From the NCBI GenBank assembly GCA_009746045.1, contig RPFO01000080.1, positions 6,521,817-6,585,816 on the forward strand: a stretch of DNA of 64,000 nt, read 5' to 3'. The notes under the pieces were generated by a model, which did no database searches, was not told where the DNA came from, and saw nothing but the letters and a program-made list of their open reading frames with translations. This DNA is from Mesostigma viride (lineage: Eukaryota; Streptophyta; Mesostigmatophyceae; Mesostigmatales; Mesostigmataceae). Positions 1 through 10,100 of this stretch are shown piece after piece; within the stretch, counting starts at the first letter, position 1, and each line of letters begins with the position of its first letter. Made by a program: the position numbers and the translations under genes.

Positions 1-350
1 AGGGCATCCCTTTTGGCTTTGTTGTGCCCAATATCAGATGCTTAGTTGCCTGTCAATTCATAAGGTGGTGAGTTTCTTTAAAGGGTTCACCCTGATGTGA
101 TAAATAGGCGCGTTTTGGAGGAAAGGCCTGTGGGGCCAGTATTTTCTCAGGTCACATTAGGTCAACCCTCATGCTGCTATTTGTCGTATTAAGACATGCA
201 GCAGCATTAGACCTGCAGGTTGAGCAAATGCTGCTCTAGAATCTATTCTGACACAACGTGTTGGAACACGCAGTTTGGATGTTTGTGACCTCTTCCAGTT
301 CATGGTTGTTTTTCGTGCATGCTTTCTTCCTCCTCACGCCCTGTTTGCAG

Positions 351-2105
351 GTGATGGAAGCCGTTGCGTTCCTGAACGCAGAGATCCAGGCAGGGACAGA
401 TGCCATCATTACCACCCTGTACAACCAGCAGGTAAATCTCACGCTTTGGCACGAGTGTCGGTGGCGTTTTATCTGTGGCCTTTTTCTTGCGAACTATGTA
501 GCCATCCCGGATGGCAGCTGATGGCCCATATCCGATTATTTGGTCGGTGTCCAGCGCTTCCATACCAACATGAGCTCCAAGTCTCCTGCCGTGATTCCTT
601 GACGTGTACATGTGTTACCCAGCCGAGTGGCATGCTAAGGTTAGCAGCGATGAATAATGGAATGACACATGCGTCGATGGCCCCAAACCCAAAACCAGCT
701 ATACCTGTTCAGGAGCCCATGACATGCTGTTAGATACTAGTATATATTTATCGTGTGCCGGGAGGAACCGTACGTGTATTCTCAGGTGTGCACGCATGCA
801 GTAGCATTTGGGCGCTGCATGTGGCCAGCATGAGATGATTTGAGCCAGTGCGTGGCCACGCGCGCTTGTCTGTCCAGATATTGTTTTTAAATTAATTCAA
901 AACGCTGCAAAAGGGCGGCATCTTGCTGCTGTTGACCCCCATTGCGGCTGCCATGATGGAGGGGTGGTCATCACTTCCTTGCTGCGGGGTGCTGCGTACC
1001 AAGGCTACCGCTTGGCGCACTGGCTGCAGAGTCACTGCCCTTGACTTGCTTGGAAGGCCATTCCCTTCCGCTCCCTTCTCTTTTGGGGACTCTACTACCG
1101 CGGTGGCTCTGGCAGCTCCTTTGCCCAATTGGGCGTTACTAGCCATTAGACCAAACGTCCGCTTGTCTAATGACAATTTTTTCTGTTCCTGGAGAAAAGA
1201 GATAGCTCATGCGACTGAGCTCCTTCACACATTGGCTCCTTTTCAGACATCTTTGGCACCGCCCTCATGCCAACAGCTGCAGCATCCATGCAGGCAGAAC
1301 CATTGTCCTTCGCGACTCAAGGGTTGTTGTGCAGGTCATGGGCCTTTCATTCCTAGGAGCAGGTCTATTCATGCAACAAGTGTGTCCCTCATCTCTCGTT
1401 GCTGCATCTGCTGCATCCCTCCCATGCCCTGTGTTACTACAGGTGCTCCCCTCGCTGTGGGCCGCCAACGCGGCAGGCATCCCCGTCTACATTATCGGCG
1501 GCGCATCCCCGGACCTGCTGGCCGACGTGCAGGACAGGGAGCCACCCACGGGGCCCCTCCGAGCCTCCCTGCGCTATGTGGGGCCCGACGTCGACGAGGG
1601 GATCCATCGCTTGGCGCGGCGGCTGATGGGCGCGGGCATCACTCATGTGGAGTGCATCATCACCGAGGTGGGCAGTGCGCTGCATGCGCACAGGTGCCAG
1701 GTGCTGGTGGAAACATTCCAGGCGGCGGGCCTCTTGGGGGCGTGGCACCTGCGCGCGGCGCTGAGCTTTGACTTGATGGCCTACCTGCAAATGTTGGAAA
1801 CGCTCGACGAGGGCATCCCGGGGGACGAGCTCGCGTTGGTGGTGATGGACTCGTTTGTGTACAGCAGCATCAAGGGCCCCCTGCGGCAAGGCAGCAAGGC
1901 TAACGCCACGCTGGTGGTGTACGAGACGTCGGTGGGCGCGATGCAGGACATGCGGGACGGGTACAATGTGGTGGCGGTGGACCCTGGCTTCTACACCCAG
2001 GGGTACCTGGGCCTGGCGCTGGCGGGGGCGGAGCTGCAGACGGGCCAGATGATCATGTCTGACATCGCCATCAAGCCCACCATTTACGGCGGAGAAAACA
2101 AGGGT
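351..2105 (+). CDS. Cyclase exons 351-431 and 1443-2105: first PBP1 sensor domain
   Basis: Exon 351-431 (27 codons, after ctgtttgcag, before gtaaat) encodes a segment ending TDAIITTLYNQQ. Exon 1443-2105 continues without a gap as VLPSLWAANAAGIPVYIIGG, the usual 'aGvDaIi...al..A.aaGIPVv' passage of sugar-type PBP1 folds. Further on come GPDVDEGIHRLARRLMGAG and, near the end, VDPGFYTQGYLGLALAG, which match the second lobe and C-terminal strand of the fold. The donor is best placed at 2105/2106 (gtacgt), which keeps phase 0. The N-terminal part of this domain and any signal peptide lie left of the window. Related bacterial proteins bind sugars or autoinducers, but nothing here identifies the ligand. 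Confidence 0.8.
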
Positions 2106-5100
2106 GTACGTTAACGATGAGACAAGTTGTGTGTACGTGCGCTAGACATCGATCGCCACTGCTTTTTTTCCCCTTGGAAAGGTCTTTTGGGGGGCCTTTG
2201 GATGGAGTTTCTGCCAAAGAGCTTATGCATGCCCCCTTCCTGTGTCTTGAGTTCTTATGATTGCTTTCTGCCCGGTACTAATAGTAGGCGGGGCACACCA
2301 CGGTATGAGGTTGCCATGATGTCCCAACTCTGGTTTTGCTGCTAGAGTTGGAGGAATACGCAATGATGCTTTACACGAAGTTTCGTTTCTTGTTCTCACC
2401 CATCTGGCCGCCTGTGCGGAAAGTCCCCCCTCTGTTTTTGCACCCAGACATACCCCCACGGGATGCCTGCCCTGCTGCCACCCAGCTGCCCGTTCTAACC
2501 ATCCCTTGGATCCTTTCTTGACTATGATTGTTCAAGTCATGAGCGTTTTAGTGAGACTAGCCCGGCGCATGCCCTGTTCATGCACTGTTCACAAAGGTTG
2601 AGTTCCAGGTCTGTGTATTACGTACATATCGCAGGCATTGGTTGACGTGCCAGTAGGGGTCCCCAATGATGTCAGGGTTACACTGCAGCCTGTCGCCCAT
2701 GCACTCGTGATCAATGCCACCATCTTGCGACTGGCCTAATGTAGCAGAAACAGGTCAGGTGCCGCCATGATATGACAGCATACCAGGCGTGCTAAGTGCT
2801 CTGCTAACAACTCTTGCGTTCACTTGACTTTTGGTTTTGTCGATGCCTGTTTGGCCGCACAGTTTTCCCCGGTGACGGATGCCATCCTGCAGCGCGAGGT
2901 GTGCCGTGCGGAAGGGAACCCCGTGTGCGGGGACCCTGGGGTGGCACCGGTCAGCCCCTCTGGTTGCCGCTGCTTCGACCGGCGTGATGTGCGGTACAAG
3001 GTGGTCAGCGGTCTGCCCAAGCGGCTGTCGTTTGTGCACCTCTTGTGGCAAGGCGTCAAGGACGCGGAGCGGGACATGCCGGGGTCCACGTTTGACTGGT
3101 GAGCAGCTGTGTGCACGCAGATTCAGGATAGGAGCCAAGTCTACTTTCTTTCCCCTACAGTCGCGGCTGGCATCCCCCGCATTGATATTACTAGAGCGTT
3201 TGGGGGAGCATGACTGCGTGCTGGTGTGTAACAGGAGCGCGTGTCGTAGGCAGTTTCATCGCTTACACCATGAGCAGCGTTAGTCCCTCAGGGAGGGCCA
3301 TGGACGGCCTTGCAATCAGCAGGCCCACGGCCCATGGTCCGGGATCATCTTACCCGTTCATCTAAGCAAGAAGGTCGAGGAAGGTCTTATCAGATGGCTT
3401 CGTTGGCTGGCGGGCAGGCGGGCGGGCGGGCGGGCCGGCAGGCGGGCGGGCGGGCTGGCTGCCCGGCAGACTTTGATGGCTGCTTGTTAGACATGGTCGT
3501 GTTTTGGACCCTGTCATCTGCAGTGGTGAGCACACCCATCGCATCCCTGCTGGCACCTGGCCCCCTTCCTGCCTCTGCCCGCCCAATGCCCATCCTTTCC
3601 TCCTCTGCTGAAGACCGTTGCTGACACACCCAAATGGGTCCCTGCTGCATGCTTGTCTGTGGTGCCAGGAAAGTGTATGATGACACAACCTTTTTTGATA
3701 TGCAAGAATACGCCGAGGTCACCAACAGCACCAAGTACCGCGGCGCCATCTCTCTGGACACGCTTGGGTCCGATGCACAGCCCGAGCTGCAGGCAGCCAT
3801 TCGCTCCATTGCCCAAGCAGGCAAGCCGCTCTACCTGGCGTTTGGGAAGGCAGACCCTCCCCGGATGCAGGACTTCCTGGATGCCTACGGCGCGCGTTCC
3901 TATGTGGGCTCGATCCCCTTTGTGTCCGGGCTTGAGATCAGCCAGTTTGCGTCGCAAGTTGGCTTCCGCCACATGCTTGCGAACAACGTCGCCTCCATTG
4001 TTCCACAAGGTTGGAAGCTTATGCATGGCTTGGTGGTCGGTGTGGTGGGGCAGGGCTATGACTTCCCCCCCGGCATTTGGGAGTGGCCCATTTCTGACCA
4101 CGGCAATCCGGACAACCGCACGGGGGCGTATGCGCTGTTTGTGGCGCCCGGGAGTAACCGGACTGTCCAGGTGGGCATTTGAGACACGCCCCAAGTGGCA
4201 ATGGATCATGCGATAGTGTTTCATCCCGCAATCGTCTAGTTTTGATGAGATCATTGTGTTTTGATTGATGTAGCATAGCGCCTTAAAGGTAGGAGAAAGG
4301 CTGGACTGGTTCTGAGACATGGTTGGACTACCGCGTGGCCCCAAGGCATGTAGAATGTCATGTCCACACTAGGGTTTTCCCCTCAGCCAGTCGGGTGCCT
4401 CCCCATTGGCCTCGGTATACCCAACGCCATGGATCATGGCTGGCCGCTGACTCGCCGCTCTGTACCCGTACTTGCACCACCACGGTGCACTTGGCCAGGT
4501 GACTGTACCAGCATGGTTGGGGTTGGGGAACATCCCCAGGTGCAAGATTGATTGGAATGTCGCAAGATGCTGGCAAGTGCGGCGTGCTGGGTTCCCTGGA
4601 CAGCTGTTTTGACCCAGTCCGCCTTGCAGCCTGCGATGCGTTCTCCTCGCGCCGCCGCTTCAGCGATGACGTACAGTCAAATTAACTCGCTACCGCTTCA
4701 CCGATGACGTACAATCAAACAGCTTCACCGATGATTTACGATCCAATTAACTGTACAATAACCCTTGATTGCAACAATGTGTGTAACATCATGTTTACCC
4801 ACCAGGTCATGGACGGCTTTGTCCCCATCCTCGGTGATGCGTTCGTCGCGCCGCTCTCGGCACGGCTCACCACCGACGTGCCCGCACCGGACATGGTCGT
4901 CATGGACGTGTACGACGACCTAATCGCCACAAGTCTGTTGAAGTTGCTGGACCAGCTGGCGCAGAGACGGGGGGCCCAGGGGGGTCAAGGGGACGGGCCG
5001 CCTGTTGTGCGGGCCATCCTGCAGAAGTGCACCCCCACCGAGTACCTGGCGCTTGCCCGGCAGGGACACCTGCAGGGCGAAAGGCTGCTCATGGGTTGCA

Positions 5101-7090
5101 TCGACGAACAGGTGCGTGGCATAGTACCGCCGTGAACGTGGCAGGGTTGGACGGGTAGCTGGTAAGGGGCGGTTGCCCACGTGAGCATCCCGTTGGTATG
5201 CAACATCCAGTCACTACAAAGCGTCCAGTCACTATAAAAAATCTAGTAGCTATGTGTTTCAGATGGGCGGCAAACACACCCACGATAGTGTAGTAGCTAA
5301 ATCATCTACTGCACTATCATGTGGGGGGTTGCTGAGAGCGTTGAGAACCAGATGTGCAGCTGGCGCTGTGTGTGAAGTTGCACCATCTCATGAGGCTGCA
5401 CATCATTGCTGCTGCGCTGTTCGCTGGGCTGTCCCCAGATGTGTGAATTGCGTATGGACTGACAAACTATGTGCGGCGCCCACAAGTGTGCCACTGTGCC
5501 TGTGCTGTTCTCCATGTTAGTGGGCACTTCTATCTAATTGGGGGAGGGTGATTGATTGATTCTGAGCATCCTGGATCCTTGGCCCTTTGTGGCCTTGGCT
5601 GAAACGCCGGCCGCATGAGGATTCGGGGTCATCTTGGATGGTGTCAGTGTACGACCATTGTGTGTGGTCCTTGCCTGTTAAGTTTTGCAAAATGCGTTGT
5701 CCTTGGTCGAGCGTTTGCAAAACAAGTTGTCCTTGGTTGATGGTTTGCAGTATGTGTTGTCCTTGGTTTTGAGGCTTTGCAATATGTGTTGTCCTTGGTT
5801 TTGAGGGGTTTACAGAAATGTTTGAGCTTAAGGCAGCCCTGAAAAACTGCCCAGCGTTTCCTTTTTCCTTGCATGTGCTGATGGCCAGTGTTTCCACTCC
5901 AACGGAGAATGGCACATAATGGAATGTCCTTGTGTTTGGTTTCCCCGACTTTCCATGATATTAGCACGTTGATGATTTCATTCCCATGATATGCTGATTT
6001 CCATGATCTTTGGCTTCCATGATATGCTAGTAGTGCTGGTTTTGACCGCTTCTGGGCACTTTTTTTCGATCTGGCTACGTCAACGTGTCGTGTTGCATGC
6101 ATCACCATTCGATGTCATGTCCCTACCCCCCAGGCATACATATCCACCTATCTGACGGCCACCCTGGCAGCGCTGGAGCAGCAAACGGGAGAGAGGGTGG
6201 GAGGTGGCGTGGACACCGCGCGGCTCCTTAAAGCAATGGAGCTGCCCCGCAACTTCATGCGGCGCATGAAGTGTCAGATGGATGGCTACAACCGAGGTGT
6301 TATGAAGGGAAAGCTAGGCACTTTCTTCCCTGTGTGTGATGCCCGCAGCGGGTGCGTCCCAGAGGGCCTGGCAGCTCCCAGGGATGCACAGGTCTGCTCC
6401 GGGCGCGGCACCTGTCAATTCCCAACGGAGGCAAACTCTTCCGATGCAACGGACCCGACGCAGGGCACGTGCCGTTGTGTGCCAGGGTGGCAGGGGCGGT
6501 ATTGCCAAGTCCCCGTGACGGCGGCGGCTGCCTCCAAGAATGATGGGAGCAGCCCTGCGCTGCTGATCGCGCTGGTGACAGCTGGCGTGGCGGTGGGGCT
6601 GCTGGCGGCGGCGGCAGGCTTTTACTACGTTCGGCGAGCCAAGCAGCAGCAAGGGGATGCCAAGGAGTTGCAGGAGTTTTTGCGCAAGCGCACGCCACCG
6701 GGGAGAGGGGAGTGCATCGCCACGGTGGTGACGGGTGGGTGATGGCTGCGATGCGGCAGGGTAGGATGGTGTCTCAGCGACCGCCTGTGAGCCTACCGCT
6801 GGGCAGTGCAACCCTTGACTATTGGTTGGACTCTGCTATTTGTCTGTCATGCGGTGCTCGCGGTGATGACGGGTGGGATGCTATGTGGCCTGAGTGCCCA
6901 TGCAGGCCCAGGCCTGCAAGTATATCAGTGATACAATAAAAAGTTATACCTACTAGGTTGTACCTCTTGTTGATGCTGGGTGGGTTTAGGTACTTCATGT
7001 ATCTACCTTTTGACGTGCCCATGTGCAGCCAGCCAGCCAGGCAGCCAGCCAGCCAGCCAGCCAGGCATATAGATAGCATCGCTGGTCCAG

Positions 7091-7177
<87 letters not shown>

Positions 7178-10100
7178 ACAGGCGGTCTTATAGATAGCAT
7201 CGCTGGTCCGTGCAGGCCAGCATGCCAGCAAGCCTGGTGTTGGCGCGGGGTTGTGCCCCACGCCCTGGAGATGGTGTTTATCACCGAAGAAGGTTGAGCA
7301 GGGCCCTGAAGTACCATGCTCACCGTAGATCCTTACCCACAAAGGAGCATTCCAGGTTGCTTTGTTTTATGATCTCATCACGCTCCTTATTTCTCTTTTA
7401 GGTTGCTTTGTTTTATGATCTCATCACGCTCCGTATTTCTCTTTTAGGTTGCTTTGTTTTATGATCTCATCACGCTCCTTATTTCTCTTTTAGGTTGCTT
7501 TGTTTTACGATCTCATCACACTCCTTATTTCTCTTTTAGGTTGCTTTGTTTTATGATCTCATCACGCTCCTTATTTCTCTTTTAGGTTGCTTTTTTTTAT
7601 GATCTCATCACGCTCCTTATTTCTCTTTAGGTTGCTTTGTTTTACGATCTCATCACGCTCCTTATTTCTCTTGGTTCATACCATGTTCCTGCCATGCATA
7701 GTCCCCTGTCCGTAACCCGTGCCAGCAACTCGCTCCCAGTGCGCACACATCGAGCCTTCCGCGTCACGGCGTTCTATGGTCTAGTCACGCTCCTGCCTTC
7801 TCGTACTCCTAAACCTTTCGCGTCGCGGCATTCCATGTTGTAATCGCGCTTCTGCCTTCTCGTACTCCTAAAGCTTTCGCGTCGCGCCGTTCTATGTTCT
7901 AACTACGCTTCTGCCTTCTCGTACCCCTAAACCATGCCACACTTGCCTTGCCCACACAGACATTGAGGGGTCCACGTCGCTGTGGGAGTGGAATCCGGCT
8001 GTCATGAACCAGGCGCTGGTCATCCACCACATTGTGCGTGCATCATGGGGATGCTGAGTCGTTATGGGATATAGGCATGGGGTATAGGCAGTGCGCAAGG
8101 GTAGCAATTTGGACATAGGAATAGGGTTTGTTGGAATAGGCAACCTAAAATGACAGTATCTGCCAAACATGGGGAAAATACTGGAAATGTGGGGCAAATG
8201 TGCAAAAAGAAAAAGTCGGCCTCCATATTTCGTATTCACCGTATTCACCGTATTCACAGTATTTACCGTATTCACCGTATTTGAAAAAGTATTTCCAAAC
8301 TCTGTCAGACAGTCTGTCGGTCTCTCTCACTCATTCAGTCACTCAAGGTAGAACAAAGTGCTTTGCCATTTCCACATTGTCCGCACTTAAATGGGATATT
8401 GGTAGTGGTTACATACCTGCGGCTTTGGCGAGAGACGTGTGCAAGCTTTGGTCCCTTTCTTCTGGGGACTTGCTGATGCAGGGATAGCGCACATCACGTC
8501 TTGCGGTTGGGGTCCTGGCACCTGTACATGCTGCAATAGTTATGGATGTCAGTCGAAAGCGGTCAATGCAGCAGCCTGCCGTATCGACACCCGGCCGTGT
8601 TCCGTCAGCATTACCTAGCTTTTCTATGAGTTGTTCACAATCTGCAAATCCTAACAGTTAGGCATCAATAATGTTCCACCTGGCTGCTATCCTGTGTCTC
8701 CCACGGTTCCCATGATTGTCTGGTATACCTGCTGTTGTGGTTGGCTCTTTTCCAGTGTTTATCGCCTTCCATTGTTTTGCGATGGGGTACGCAGCTTGGG
8801 GGAACCTTAGCATGTCTCCTTGGGAAACGTTTAGTTTCACCTCGTGTAGTTTCGTGCATTCTGCTGTTTTTATGAGGGAAAAGCACCCTTGCGTCCCCTT
8901 GTTCACCATTCTTTCCGTGATGATTATCGTGAGGGGAATAATCTCAAACTAGCTGGTATTATCTATTAAGTAGGTGTTAGCATGCACGCGAACTGTAGTA
9001 TCAACAAGTGAGAATTCGTCTGCGTTAACTGCCCTTGCAGGTTCTGCGCTCGCTCCTCCCCAAGTACTATGGTTACGAGAGCGACACGGAGGGCGACTCG
9101 TTCACGCTCGTCTTCCACGACGCCGTCGACGCGCTGGGCTGGGCCATGGAGGTGCAGCGACAGCTGCTGTACCCAGGGCCCATCTTGCAGATGTACGGAA
9201 CCATGCTGCCCTCGGCCTCCGTCCAGCACCAGCTCGGGGGCAAGAAGAACAACGCAGGGGGAGGAACCCACCTGACCGACTGGCCGGCAGAGCTGTTAGG
9301 CACCAAGGCATGCAAGGAGGTGAAGGATGCGGTGGATGGGTCTGTGCTGTACCGCGGCCTGCGCGTGCGCATGGGCATCCACATCGGGTTTCCAGAGTCG
9401 ACCATCATGCACCCTAATGGCCGCCAGCACTACCATGGGGAGGTGGTTGAGTTGGCCAAGGCCATCCAGGGTGCGGCCGCTTCGGGTGGCCAGGTGCTCA
9501 TGTCCATGTTGGCGTGGCACTCCCTGGGGCTTGACATGCACTTGGTCATCTGCCACCACATGGGCATGCATGAGGTGCGTTGTTGTTTACTGTGGACTAT
9601 GCATGAAAGTTACGCGCAGTTGAACGTCATAAAGTGGTTTTCTTTTTCTTTTTTTCCCCATGAGATGCGAAAATCTGATATTCGTCCGGGTTGTCTCCCC
9701 TGTTGCCTTGGAACTTGGCGTGCATGGCTAGCGGCACGTCTCTTAAACAAAGGCATTCCTGTTGTCTCGCTGATCACATATAAGCTTAGTAAGTTGGTGA
9801 ACTGTGTGAGTGTTAAGCCAGCTGGTTCAACAGCTCGTCTAGTAGCCTTTATGGGATTGCCTGGAGGGCAAAAGAAGGCACAGTGGACGAGCAAGCGCTT
9901 TCCATTTCCTTCAATCGAGCATCTTCTTATCCAAGTCTTCGCGGATGGGTTTGCGTCATAATGCTTATTAATACATTCACACTAATGTGTGGATGTTCGT
10001 GTTTTCAATGGGCCCCTTGTACTTGCACCCCCAGGTGGCCCCCCAGCTGCCCCCCGTCCACCTCATGCAGGTGCTCCCGCACGAACTCGTGCGCCGCGTG

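Noticed and set aside
923-2114. Long plus-strand frames starting well before 1443
   Set aside because: The part before 1443 is intronic; only the segment after the acceptor at 1442 continues the PBP1 fold from exon 351-431.
7355-7672. CRISPR-like regular repeats
   Set aside because: The units are contiguous with no spacers, and the locus is a eukaryotic intron.
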